A stretch of 64,000 bases of DNA from an uncultured Paraprevotella sp. (lineage in GTDB: Bacteria > Bacteroidota > Bacteroidia > Bacteroidales > Bacteroidaceae): positions 20,592-84,591 of the forward strand of contig CALULT010000005.1 of NCBI GenBank assembly GCA_944321565.1, in the 5' to 3' direction. The notes below the pieces were generated by a model. It saw only the letters and a program-made list of their open reading frames with translations, was not told the origin of the DNA and made no database searches. The translations under genes were made by a program, and so were the position numbers. Positions 1 to 8,036 of this stretch are shown here, piece by piece; position 1 is the first letter of the stretch, and every line of letters begins with the position of its first letter.

Positions 1-41
1 TACAAAAAAAGAATTATTTTCGCAGTGAAAATAATAAATAT

Positions 42-446
42 ATGAATAAAAACATCATGAAAAGGCTGAAACATTACCCCTTCACACTGCTCTTAGTCGC
101 CGCCGTCTGGTATCTCTCGCTGTTCACGCCCCCTAAGACACAACTAGACGACGTGCAATTCATTGACAAATGGGCACACCTGCTCATGTACGGTTCGCTA
201 ACGTTCGTCCTGTGGTGGGAAGACAGCCGCACACGCAAGACGCCAACCACATGGAAACGCGCGACCCTCCTTTTCCTATACCCCGTGGCCATGGGCGGAC
301 TCGTGGAATTGGCACAGGCCTACTGCACGACCAACCGTAGCGGCGACTGGCTGGACTTCGCCGCCAACGCCACCGGATGCCTCATCGGCCTCGGAATCGG
401 ACGTGCCATAGAACATCTGAAAAAAGGCCGCCAGCACCCCCGCTGA
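42..446 (+). CDS. VanZ-like membrane protein
   Basis: A 134-residue protein with about four hydrophobic segments (roughly residues 11-30, 43-58, 74-94 and 105-122). The conserved VanZ-type features are visible: DKWAHLLMYG after the first helix, ELAQAY in the third and a D..AN..G pattern before the last. VanZ proteins give low-level teicoplanin resistance in enterococcal clusters, but this stand-alone Bacteroidales form has no established role. The ATG at 42 is used; the ATG at 57 is an equally plausible start. An AT-rich hairpin with 8-bp arms (13-20 and 28-35) lies just upstream and may end transcription of a gene to the left. No van genes are nearby, so a resistance function should not be assumed. 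Confidence 0.75.
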   Translation: MNKNIMKRLKHYPFTLLLVAAVWYLSLFTPPKTQLDDVQFIDKWAHLLMYGSLTFVLWWEDSRTRKTPTTWKRATLLFLYPVAMGGLVELAQAYCTTNRSGDWLDFAANATGCLIGLGIGRAIEHLKKGRQHPR

Positions 447-479
447 CAGCCTTTCTGTTTTCCATGTCCTAGAAATCCG

Positions 480-953
480 CTAACCGTCTTTCCAAAGTTT
501 GTAAGGATAAGCCCTGAGATGGGAGTTATAATAACGCCGGTCGCCCGTCACTTCACGCCCGATGAAACCAGGCTTCTCGAAAGCTTCGTCCTCGGCCGAA
601 AGCTCTACTTCGGCCATCACCAGCCCTTCGTTGTCGCCATAAAACTCATCCACTTCAAACACATGCTTCCCCGAACGCACAAGATAGCGCGTCTTATCTA
701 CAATGCCAGGCTCGCACAGCTTCATCAGGTCTTCCGCGTCCCGCACGGACACTTCTGTCTCAAACTCGTAACGCGAAATGCCGGCGGCATCCGAAGGCCC
801 CTTGATGGTGAGATAGCCCTTGTCGTCACGGATGCGCACACGCACCGTACATCGTCCCGAAGCGATATATCCCTGCCGGATGCGGCTGCTGGCATACGCG
901 TGGGATTTGAATTCACCCGCAACCAAGAATTTGCGTTCTATTTCAAAACTCAT
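480..953 (-). CDS. CYTH domain protein (triphosphate tunnel metalloenzyme family)
   Basis: A 157-residue protein that starts MSFEIERKFLV, the canonical ExExK signature of CYTH / triphosphate tunnel metalloenzymes. Alternating charged beta-strand residues follow (RIRQGY, VRVRIRD, LTIKG, RYEFETEV, KTRYLV, FEVDEF, AEVELS), matching the tunnel-lining Arg, Lys and Glu residues that bind triphosphate and divalent metal. Members include inorganic triphosphatase and class IV adenylate cyclase; in bacteria inorganic triphosphatase is the commoner activity, so cyclase activity is not claimed. The start at 953 was chosen because the ExExK signature normally sits at the N-terminus. This start overlaps the 3' end of the small membrane-protein gene 943-1092 by 11 bases, which suggests translational coupling. 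Confidence 0.85.
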   Translation of the reverse strand: MSFEIERKFLVAGEFKSHAYASSRIRQGYIASGRCTVRVRIRDDKGYLTIKGPSDAAGISRYEFETEVSVRDAEDLMKLCEPGIVDKTRYLVRSGKHVFEVDEFYGDNEGLVMAEVELSAEDEAFEKPGFIGREVTGDRRYYNSHLRAYPYKLWKDG

Positions 954-1092
954 TGCCCATGATTGCAAAAGCGATGACACCTAAGACAATCAGTACGACC
1001 AAAGCCCATACCAACCCGTTCATCGCGCGCTTCTCCTGCCGTTTCTCACGGGCTGCGCGCGCGGCCCGCCGCATTTCTTTCTTCATACTCAT
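943..1092 (-). CDS. Small single-pass membrane protein, 49 residues
   Basis: A short open frame between prfB and the CYTH gene encodes 49 residues: a very basic N-terminus (MSMKKEMRRAARAAREKR, about residues 1-25), then one hydrophobic helix (GLVWALVVLIVLGVIAFAI, about residues 26-44) and a short tail. The architecture is that of an N-in single-pass inner-membrane microprotein. Its last codons overlap the start of the CYTH gene by 11 bases, and its start is 19 bases beyond the prfB stop, so the three probably form an operon. I do not recognise a family. The tight gene overlap and the clean basic-then-hydrophobic pattern are the reasons for calling it. Confidence 0.6.
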   Translation of the reverse strand: MSMKKEMRRAARAAREKRQEKRAMNGLVWALVVLIVLGVIAFAIMGNEF

Positions 1093-1110
1093 AGTCTCGC
1101 TATTTAAAGG

Positions 1111-2232
1111 TTAAACTTGTCCGTCTCCTCCGGCGAACTCCATCAAGTAAGCTTTGATGAAACCATCGATTTTCCCGTCCATCACGCCGTTGACATCCGA
1201 AGTCTGGAAGTTCGTGCGATGGTCTTTCACCCGGCGGTCGTCAAACACGTAGCTGCGTATCTGGCTACCCCATTCGATTTTCTTCTTGCCGGCCTCGATT
1301 TCCGCCTGTTTGGCCTTGCGTTTCTGCAATACACGGTCATAAAGTTGCGATTTCAAGAGCCGCATGGCGTTTTCGCGGTTTTCCAATTGCTTGCGGCTCT
1401 CCGTGTTCTCGATGAGGATTTCCTCTTCCTCGCCCGTATCCGGGTCTTTATATTGGTAACGCAGACGCACACCGGTCTCCACCTTGTTGACATTCTGCCC
1501 GCCTGCGCCTCCGGAACGGAACAAGTCCCATGACACACGCGACGGATCCACATACACCTCGATGGAATCGTCCACCAACGGGGTGACAAACACCGAAGCA
1601 AACGAAGTCATCCGCTTGCCCTGCGCATTATAAGGAGACACGCGCACCAAACGGTGCACACCGTTCTCCGACTTCAAGTAACCGTAGGCATACTCTCCTT
1701 CAATCTGCATGGTGACGGTTTTGATGCCCGCCTCGTCGCCGTCCTGATAGTTGCTGATTGTGCATTTATAATCGTGCGCCTCAGCCCATCGCATATACAT
1801 GCGCATCAGCATGGAAGCCCAATCTTGGCTCTCCGTGCCTCCCGCGCCGGAATTAATCTTGAGCACGGCGTCCATCACGTCTTCCTCCTGACGAAGCATG
1901 TTGCGCAATTCAAGGTCTTCAATGGCCTTCACCGCCTTGGCATACTGCTCGTCCACCTCTTCCTCGGTAACCATTTCTTCCTTATAGAAATCAAAAGCCA
2001 GTTCCAGCTCGTCGCCCAGCGTCTTGACCTCCTTGTAGCCGTCAATCCACTTCTGCAGCCCTTTCACCTTTTTCATCTGTTCCTCTGCCGCCTTGGCATC
2101 GTCCCAAAAACCGGGAGCTTGTGTGCGCAACTGCTCCTCCTCTACCTGGATTTTCTTATTGTCAATGTCCAGATAGCGGGCAAGCGCCTCCACACGCGTT
2201 TTTACATCCTTCAGTTGTTCAATGGTTATCAT
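1111..2232 (-). CDS. prfB: Peptide chain release factor 2
   Basis: RF2 recognises UGA and UAA stop codons and hydrolyses peptidyl-tRNA on the ribosome. The 373-residue protein has the catalytic GGQ at residues 244-246 within SGGAGGQNVNK, the domain 2 segment AGSGGTESQDWASML type core, and the stop-codon recognition loop reading VSPYNAQG, where Escherichia coli RF2 has SPF. The whole protein is in one frame from the ATG at 2232. The position of the classic programmed +1 frameshift (TAT CTT TGA C in E. coli) reads TAT CTG GAC at codons 20-22 here, so the autoregulatory shift is absent. The small membrane protein and CYTH genes follow closely on the same strand. Confidence 0.97.
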   Translation of the reverse strand: MITIEQLKDVKTRVEALARYLDIDNKKIQVEEEQLRTQAPGFWDDAKAAEEQMKKVKGLQKWIDGYKEVKTLGDELELAFDFYKEEMVTEEEVDEQYAKAVKAIEDLELRNMLRQEEDVMDAVLKINSGAGGTESQDWASMLMRMYMRWAEAHDYKCTISNYQDGDEAGIKTVTMQIEGEYAYGYLKSENGVHRLVRVSPYNAQGKRMTSFASVFVTPLVDDSIEVYVDPSRVSWDLFRSGGAGGQNVNKVETGVRLRYQYKDPDTGEEEEILIENTESRKQLENRENAMRLLKSQLYDRVLQKRKAKQAEIEAGKKKIEWGSQIRSYVFDDRRVKDHRTNFQTSDVNGVMDGKIDGFIKAYLMEFAGGDGQV

Positions 2233-2253
2233 ACAAAAAACGTTTTCAAGTTA

Positions 2254-2261
2254 CAAAGGTA
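2254..2261 (-). promoter_or_regulatory. Bacteroidetes-type -7 box for prfB
   Basis: On the minus strand this reads TACCTTTG, a match to the TAnnTTTG -7 element, 21 bases before the prfB ATG. No clear TTTG -33 element at the usual 19-21 bp spacing is seen. Confidence 0.5.
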
Positions 2262-2402
2262 TATAAAAATCCTGTTTTTTACACCGGTAACAAAAAGAAA
2301 TACGCTTTTCTTGCTACATAGCCCCCAATCCGAAGCTTGGACGGCCCAATCCAAGCTCAGGGACAACCCCCAAGGACACCTTGCGGCAAAATAGAAGTAG
2401 TA

Positions 2403-2476
2403 CTTACTTGGGCAAGTAAGATATCTTCTTTGGGCAAGTAAGATATCTTACTTTGCCATCGCAGTATATCTTACTT
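2403..2476. repeat. Tandem palindromic repeat array 1 (period 22-23 bp)
   Basis: Four unit starts lie at 2403, 2425, 2447 and 2470 (spacing 22, 22, 23). The first unit is CTTACTT-gggc-AAGTAAG followed by the spacer atat, so each unit can form a 7-bp hairpin; the second is CTTCTTT-gggc-AAGTAAG. Unit 3 has a degenerate right arm and unit 4 is truncated. Adjacent units also create the longer palindrome AAGTAAGATATCTTACTT. The 316-bp gap between prfB and the phosphatase gene holds the prfB promoter, this array and a terminator, and no gene. The array resembles, in architecture but not sequence, arrays at 35916 and 53995; a degenerate copy of its motif lies near 54142-54166. Confidence 0.8.
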
Positions 2477-2478
2477 TG

Positions 2479-2521
2479 AAAAAGCGGGCAGGCACGGATT
2501 GTCTCCCATGTGCCTGCCCGC
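2479..2521 (-). terminator. Rho-independent terminator of the TonB receptor/phosphatase operon
   Basis: A perfect 12-bp stem (GCGGGCAGGCAC with GTGCCTGCCCGC, arms at 2484-2495 and 2510-2521) is followed on the minus strand by five T residues. It lies 28 bases past the stop of the metallophosphoesterase gene. Confidence 0.85.
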
Positions 2522-2548
2522 AGAACAACGTTGCAAAAAACCGAGTTG

Positions 2549-3484
2549 TTATTTCGTGCGCTTGACGGTGTGGAGCACTTTGCCGTCCTTGTCCATCATG
2601 TGCAGGTTGAGTTCCTGCTTGTCCACCGTGATGAGCGAGAAACCTGTGGCGGGGCTACAGAACACCGTGCCGTCAATGGGCTTCACCTCGCGGGCAAGCG
2701 AACCGGAAGTGTTCACCACGTAATCAATGCTGCTATCCGGCTTGCGGATGTGCTGGAAGTTGTGGATATGCCCACAAAGATACATGTCCACATTCTTGTG
2801 GCGGCGCAAGATGCTGTCCACGTTCTTCTGCATGTCCGTGCGTTCCGACTCGCTCTTGTCCGTATCGGCATAGATGGGATGGTGTCCCACGACAAGCACC
2901 CAGTCTTCCTTGGCCGAAGTCAGCACGGAGTCAATCCATGCCAGCTGTTTCTGCCAATCCTGCTCGCAGGCGTCGGGGTATTTCTCCGTGTCCTTGCGGT
3001 ACTTTTCCAAAAGTGGTGACGTGTCGATCATGACGAGGCGAAGGGTGGTGCCGTCTTCTTCCATGACCTTGGTGTAGTAGCGGGCGGGCACGTTCCAGCG
3101 TGCGCTTACTTGAGTGTAGTCCACTACGGCCTGCGTGTTGCCGCGGTATTCGTGGTTGCCACAGATGGCATACCAAGGCAACATCAAGTCGGGATGGCTG
3201 TAGATTAACTCATAGTTGGTCATCCAAAGCGGGTCACTCGTACTGCGGACACCTTCGAAATGATGCACATCGCCTGCGGCCACGACAAACTCAATGTCTA
3301 TGGCTTCGGCCATGCGCCCCATCGTTTCAGCAATGGGCTTCTGGTCATAATATCCATTACGGCCCAAGTCGTTGCAAAGATAGAAGTTCAGCGGCTTTTC
3401 AAGGGCTTTCCAGGTGTTTACATCCTGTGCGGGCGCGATGACGGCACACAGGGCGAGCATGAGGCTCAGAAATAATTTCTTCAT
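2549..3484 (-). CDS. Secreted purple-acid-phosphatase-like metallophosphoesterase
   Basis: A 311-residue calcineurin-fold hydrolase, likely a phosphomonoesterase of the tartrate-resistant acid phosphatase type. The metal ligands appear in order: NDLGRNG (Asp), AAGDVHH, GNHEYRGN, VVGHHPIY and CGHIHNFQH, very like the mammalian ACP5 motifs. The signal peptide MKKLFLSLMLALCAVIAPAQ predicts export to the periplasm or beyond. The start at 3484 was chosen because it opens directly with the signal peptide; a longer in-frame reading to 3535 adds a non-signal extension. It is the last gene of a three-gene operon with a lipoprotein and TonB receptor, which suggests release of phosphate from an imported or surface-bound phosphorylated substrate. 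The substrate is unknown. Confidence 0.88.
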   Translation of the reverse strand: MKKLFLSLMLALCAVIAPAQDVNTWKALEKPLNFYLCNDLGRNGYYDQKPIAETMGRMAEAIDIEFVVAAGDVHHFEGVRSTSDPLWMTNYELIYSHPDLMLPWYAICGNHEYRGNTQAVVDYTQVSARWNVPARYYTKVMEEDGTTLRLVMIDTSPLLEKYRKDTEKYPDACEQDWQKQLAWIDSVLTSAKEDWVLVVGHHPIYADTDKSESERTDMQKNVDSILRRHKNVDMYLCGHIHNFQHIRKPDSSIDYVVNTSGSLAREVKPIDGTVFCSPATGFSLITVDKQELNLHMMDKDGKVLHTVKRTK

Positions 3485-3589
3485 AAATGTTACATTGTTT
3501 AGGTTTGAAAAATCCCGCTTCCCACAAGGCTTCATGCGGCCCGCGGAAAAGCGGGAGAAAAAATGTTTGTTTCGCTTGTTTGTCCGAGA

Positions 3590-5068
3590 TTAGTTAGCTG
3601 CGTAGCATCCGAACCAAGCGCCTACGGCAGGCGAAGTGTAGGTCTGTCCGCCTACGCTCAAACCGGAGGTGGCAAAGTGCGGTTGCGCGAATGCTTCGTT
3701 GCCGTTGTATGCACCTTGCAGGTTCACAGTCGGCGTGAAGTCCCAACTTTCATCATAAACCACGTTCTTCATGCTGGCACCATCCAGGTCATAGTTGCGG
3801 AACTGCGGGTCGTAGTACTCTGTGCCATTTGCAATCAGGCTATTGGCGTCAACGGCCGGAATGAGGGTCACACCATCTTCAGCAGTGCTGGCTCCGTAAT
3901 GGTAGTCCTCATGGTCGTAGGTATAACCTTGCCATGCATATTCGATGCCTTGGCCTGCAATGATTTCGCCATCGTCTTCCCATTCGGTGATAATCAAGTC
4001 GCTCTTCGTCCTGGCAGACACATAGCAGTTGTAGTCGATGACAGAGTGCGTGTCAAATCCGCCGTCCGTGTTGTTCGGGTCATCCCAGCTGGGCACTTGT
4101 GCACGGTATTTGCAGTTCACCATCATATTGTTGAACACGTTGGCCAACACGTTTTCTTCTACATAGATGCATCCGCCCTTTTCACCGTCACGGCGCCAGC
4201 CTGCGTTGAGGATTGTGTTGTTGTAAGCTGTCACTTCGGCTTGGTAGCGTGTTTCGCTTTGCCCGCCGCTAGAGAGCTTCAAGCCGTTCGTGTTGGGCGA
4301 ATACATGATGTTGCGGGCCACGTCCACAATGCAGCCGGACTTCACGTTCACGGCTTCTTCACCGTCATAACCGTTACCGGCAAAGATGTTGTTAGCGATA
4401 ATCGCACGTCCACCCATCATATAAATACCATCAGACTGTCCGTAGCGGATAATACTGTTGGTAACGACATAACGCCCATTCGGGTTGTTGGTCGTGATTT
4501 GGGGATAGATGTCGTCACCGGCTTCATAGTAGCCTGCATCTGCGGCAGGAGAACCTTGGACGACTTCGCCACCCGTGTATTCGATGATAGTGTGGTCAAT
4601 GAGCATTTCCTCGCAGGATTCGTAAGCCACGATACCGCCCCATTCGTGGTCGGCATTGTGGATGTTGGCCGTGGTGCGTTCTGCTTCAGGGATAGTCATC
4701 AGGACAGGCGCATCGGCCGTACCTTTGCAATAGAGGTTGCCTTTCACTATAAATTCAACAGGTACATGGTTGGTGCCCACGCCTTCCGTGGGGAACACGA
4801 CGGTCACGCCTTCCTCAATGGTCAGGCTTTGGCCTTCGGGCACAGTGATATGGCCGGTCACGCCTACCACGCTGCCTGCTTCCCATACGCCGGACACATC
4901 ACCGGAAACCGTGAAGTTGGCTCCTTCTGTGGAATCACCGTTTGCATCGTCATCACCGCCATCGGGAACAACTGCGATTTCGTCTTCATCGTCATCGTCG
5001 CACGAAGTTGTGGACACGCCCAATGTTGCCAACATGGCAACGGCATACAAATAATGTTTGAATCTCAT
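3590..5068 (-). CDS. Surface lipoprotein, predicted right-handed beta-helix
   Basis: A 492-residue protein with a lipoprotein signal (LATLGVSTTSC, modified Cys near residue 23) followed at once by DDDDEDE. An acidic run directly after the cysteine is the known Bacteroidetes lipoprotein export signal for surface display. Residues about 60-330 show the repeated short hydrophobic/Asn-rich strand pattern of a parallel beta-helix (for example GHITVPEGQSLTIEEGVTV, NNIFAGNG, NNTILNAG). It sits 44 bp downstream of the TonB receptor gene, so it probably acts as the receptor's surface partner, in place of a SusD-type protein. No catalytic motif was recognised. The start at 5068 is fixed by the signal peptide. 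Confidence 0.75.
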   Translation of the reverse strand: MRFKHYLYAVAMLATLGVSTTSCDDDDEDEIAVVPDGGDDDANGDSTEGANFTVSGDVSGVWEAGSVVGVTGHITVPEGQSLTIEEGVTVVFPTEGVGTNHVPVEFIVKGNLYCKGTADAPVLMTIPEAERTTANIHNADHEWGGIVAYESCEEMLIDHTIIEYTGGEVVQGSPAADAGYYEAGDDIYPQITTNNPNGRYVVTNSIIRYGQSDGIYMMGGRAIIANNIFAGNGYDGEEAVNVKSGCIVDVARNIMYSPNTNGLKLSSGGQSETRYQAEVTAYNNTILNAGWRRDGEKGGCIYVEENVLANVFNNMMVNCKYRAQVPSWDDPNNTDGGFDTHSVIDYNCYVSARTKSDLIITEWEDDGEIIAGQGIEYAWQGYTYDHEDYHYGASTAEDGVTLIPAVDANSLIANGTEYYDPQFRNYDLDGASMKNVVYDESWDFTPTVNLQGAYNGNEAFAQPHFATSGLSVGGQTYTSPAVGAWFGCYAAN

Positions 5069-5112
5069 AAGATTAAAAATTAAATTTGTTGTATGTAATA
5101 AATCAATTGTTT

Positions 5113-7749
5113 TCAAAGTTTGTAGCGCAGGCCAATCATAAACGTGCGTCCGCTCCACGACTCACGTTCCACCACATGGCCGTCTTCGCGCCGCGAAGTG
5201 ACGTTCACCGTATGTGCACCTTTATGGATGTAGCGGAGCAACGGTGTGTCAATGAGGTTGGAAGCTTTGGCAAAGAGGGTCAAGCCAAACTTGAAACCTT
5301 TCTCCAACGAAGCGTCAAGCTGGAAATAACCTTTCTCCCAAATGTCATCGTCTTCCCACGTGGAGATGTCGGCCAAACGCTTTCCGGTGTAAGAGCCCAG
5401 GATTTGCGCCTCCCAGGAATGTTTCTTGCTCTTGAACAAGAGCGAAAGATTGGCCACATGGGCGGCCTGCCCGAAGAGCGGACGGGTTTGTTCCACCATG
5501 ACCACGTCATTGCCGTCCATCTTCTGCTTTTGAGTCGTGATGGAAGAATGGGTGTAGGTGTAGTTGGCCTTGACGCCAAACCAACTGAAATATTTCATGA
5601 TGTCAACCTCCACGCCGAAGTTGGTGGCCGTGCCGAAATTCATCGGTTTATAAGTCAGGTCTTGCCCTTCTGTCATCAGCCCGTATTCGATTGGGTTTTG
5701 GATGTTCTTGTAGAACACGCCCACCATGAACTGTTCGCTGGTGCGGGGGAAGAACTCATAGCGCAAGTCCAAGTTGTCGGCCACGGTGTGTTTCAAGTCG
5801 GGATTGCCTTCTTCGTTGTAGTCATCTCCTATGAGGCTATAAGGGACGATTTCGAAGAAACTCGGACGGTTCACAGCGCGGTAATAGGAGAAACGCAGGT
5901 TGGCGTTTTCGTGCACGTTGTATTTCAGATGTGCGCTGGGCAACCAGTCCCAATATTTTTGGTATCCTTCGGGGTCGGAATTTTCTTCTGGGAATTTCAA
6001 CGTATAACCTTGGTCGGTGTGTTCGGCACGCAATCCCACGTTGATTTCCCAAAGCGGCCGCGTATATTTCACCATGAAGTAAGCTGCACCGATGCGTTCC
6101 GTGGCATCGTAGTTGAGCGGGTCGGCAATGTTACCATAGCGGCGGCGCGGTGTATATTCAATGTCATCGAAGTTCTCCCAGTCGTATCCGGTTTCGGAAT
6201 TGAACGTATAACTGTTGTAGAAGCTTTCACGCTTTTTATCGCGGTAGAGTCCGCCGGCCTTGAAGTCCATGACCTGTCCGCCTTCCATTTTCAACTTATA
6301 GGCCAAGTTGGCTTGAGCCGAAAGGTCGCGGTCGGAGTTATGTTCCCAACGACGCTCGGCACTGTTCTGCGAATATACACGCCGACCGTTGAATTCCATC
6401 TTCACTTGGTCTGGGGTTTCGTTATAGGCTTTCGAACCGTTGGCAGACCAATCCAACATCAACGCCCCGTCTTTCAGAAACTTGTGCTTGCCCTTGAGCG
6501 TGGAGTTGAAAATATACTGATGGTTCCATTTCAAGCGCACTTCGCGGTCTGACTCGTCGGCTCCGTCGCGCACTTCCTCTTCGCGCAAGTCCATGTAACC
6601 GTTATACCATGTCAGCTTATTCATTTCGTTGATGTGGTAGTCCAGTTTCAGGTGGGCACCCGTGCGGGCCTGATGCACGGAATAATTGCGGTGCAAGGTG
6701 CCATGTTGTGATTCGCCCGGTTTGTATTCGATGTCACTCTCGCGCCCACGGTTGGTATTTTGGAAGCTGGCAGCAAGCATGACGCCGAGATGGTCATTGA
6801 AGAAGCGGTCACCATAGGAAAGGCCTGCGGTAAGGTCGGGCAATGGCGTCTTCTCTGTGACGCGCAGTGGTGCACGGTCAAAGTATTCGGCTTGCATGCG
6901 ACTGCCTGTCTGTGTGGTTCCAAGGCGTTCGTCGGGCGATTTCTTGTTGATTTTGTCCCAAGCGAAAGATTGGAAGTCGCGGTCGAAGTACATGCTGTTG
7001 TAGCCGGTGGAGATGTTTGCCGTGAACTGCCGTTCCATGGGAGCGTCCTTCATGACGAGGTTCACGGCACCACCGATGCCGTCGCCCTCCATGTCGGCAG
7101 TAAGGCTCTTGGTCACTTCCAGTCGGTCGAGCATCTCACTAGGAAAGATGTCAAGCGGAACGAAACGGTTCTTGTTGTCGGGGCTGGAAATCTTCACGCC
7201 ATTTACCAACGTATAATTATAGCGTTTATCCATACCGCGCAAAATGGCATATTGCCCTTCACCGCTGGAGTTGCGTTCCACCGTGACACCGCTCATGCGC
7301 TGGATGACGTTGGCCACGGTAATGTCCGGCGACAACTCGATGGCTTTCGCGCTCATCACGTTCACCACGTTCAGGGCGTTCTTCTCAATGAGGCGCGCCC
7401 CGGCTTCGGTTCGTCCCGGATTGTGTGCCGTGACGGTCACGCCTTTCAGCTCGATTTCTTTCGCCACGAGCGGAATTTCGATGTTCTCGTTATCCGAACG
7501 CACTTGCATTTCGAATGGTTGGTAACCCATGTAAGTGCAGACTAACGTAAATGAATTTTGTCCCACGGAGAGATTGAAGCTTCCATCCAATCCGCTGACT
7601 ACAGCTTTCGAAGGGTCTCCTTTCACTTGAATCCGTGCGCCGATGATTTCCTCACCGGTCTGTGCGTCACGGATTTTTCCTTTGATGACCTTACCTTCGG
7701 CCTGCAGAGCCAGCAAACCGCAGATAAGCAACGGCCAACATCTTTTCAT
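5113..7749 (-). CDS. TonB-dependent outer-membrane receptor
   Basis: An 878-residue receptor. It has a signal peptide (residues 1-19), a carboxypeptidase-regulatory-like domain (about 20-100, starting VIKGKIRDAQTGEEIIGA), a plug domain (about 125-240, with ILRGMDKRYNYTLVNGVKI and GDGIGGAVNLVMK), and a long beta-barrel ending in an aromatic/hydrophobic C-terminal strand (FMIGLRYKL). It is driven by TonB-ExbBD to import a substrate across the outer membrane. It is not paired with SusD, so it is not a typical polysaccharide SusCD locus. The downstream beta-helix lipoprotein and acid-phosphatase-like enzyme point to a phosphorylated substrate or phosphate scavenging, which is inference. Confidence 0.92.
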   Translation of the reverse strand: MKRCWPLLICGLLALQAEGKVIKGKIRDAQTGEEIIGARIQVKGDPSKAVVSGLDGSFNLSVGQNSFTLVCTYMGYQPFEMQVRSDNENIEIPLVAKEIELKGVTVTAHNPGRTEAGARLIEKNALNVVNVMSAKAIELSPDITVANVIQRMSGVTVERNSSGEGQYAILRGMDKRYNYTLVNGVKISSPDNKNRFVPLDIFPSEMLDRLEVTKSLTADMEGDGIGGAVNLVMKDAPMERQFTANISTGYNSMYFDRDFQSFAWDKINKKSPDERLGTTQTGSRMQAEYFDRAPLRVTEKTPLPDLTAGLSYGDRFFNDHLGVMLAASFQNTNRGRESDIEYKPGESQHGTLHRNYSVHQARTGAHLKLDYHINEMNKLTWYNGYMDLREEEVRDGADESDREVRLKWNHQYIFNSTLKGKHKFLKDGALMLDWSANGSKAYNETPDQVKMEFNGRRVYSQNSAERRWEHNSDRDLSAQANLAYKLKMEGGQVMDFKAGGLYRDKKRESFYNSYTFNSETGYDWENFDDIEYTPRRRYGNIADPLNYDATERIGAAYFMVKYTRPLWEINVGLRAEHTDQGYTLKFPEENSDPEGYQKYWDWLPSAHLKYNVHENANLRFSYYRAVNRPSFFEIVPYSLIGDDYNEEGNPDLKHTVADNLDLRYEFFPRTSEQFMVGVFYKNIQNPIEYGLMTEGQDLTYKPMNFGTATNFGVEVDIMKYFSWFGVKANYTYTHSSITTQKQKMDGNDVVMVEQTRPLFGQAAHVANLSLLFKSKKHSWEAQILGSYTGKRLADISTWEDDDIWEKGYFQLDASLEKGFKFGLTLFAKASNLIDTPLLRYIHKGAHTVNVTSRREDGHVVERESWSGRTFMIGLRYKL

Positions 7750-7781
7750 AAACCTTTATACCTTGTTCTGAATTTTGCTGC

Positions 7782-7816
7782 AAAGGTACGGTGGACGTGT
7801 TACGCTGGCATTACGC
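7782..7816 (-). promoter_or_regulatory. Promoter with Pho-box-like direct repeat before the TonB receptor
   Basis: The minus strand carries TACCTTTG (7782-7789), a full -7 box match. Ten bases further upstream are two direct copies of GCGTAA (7811-7816 and 7800-7805) with an 11-bp period. That geometry, an 11-bp-period repeat replacing the -33 element about 10 bp from the core box, resembles sites of PhoB-type activators. The sequence does not match the E. coli Pho box, so the regulator is unproven. Confidence 0.4.
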
Positions 7817-7976
7817 AGGAATGAAAAAGCAATGAATTTTGTTAAAATACCTTTTGAAAGGCCGGAAACAAACTCAAAAGAGACCTGACATATCACCTTA
7901 TTGGAAAATTTAAACAGGCTCTTAATGTTATGGCACGGAAGAATGAACCTCAAGCGTGGAAACGGAAAAGAAAGGA

Positions 7977-8003
7977 GGAAGCCGGATGGTCAGGCCAGCT
8001 TCC
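7977..8003 (-). terminator. Likely terminator after the GH30 gene
   Basis: Arms GGAAGCCGG (7977-7985) and CCAGCTTCC (7995-8003) form a 9-bp stem with one G-T pair, 33 bases past the GH30 stop. The downstream minus-strand bases are pyrimidine-rich but are not a clean T tract. Nothing else was recognised in the 287-bp gap 7750-8036 apart from the promoter at 7782-7816. Confidence 0.55.
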
Positions 8004-8036
8004 CCCTATACCTATTATATATAGGATGTCAAATCG

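Noticed and set aside
42-446. Teicoplanin resistance by VanZ
   Set aside because: Only the fold family is visible; there are no van genes and Gram-negative envelopes exclude glycopeptides.
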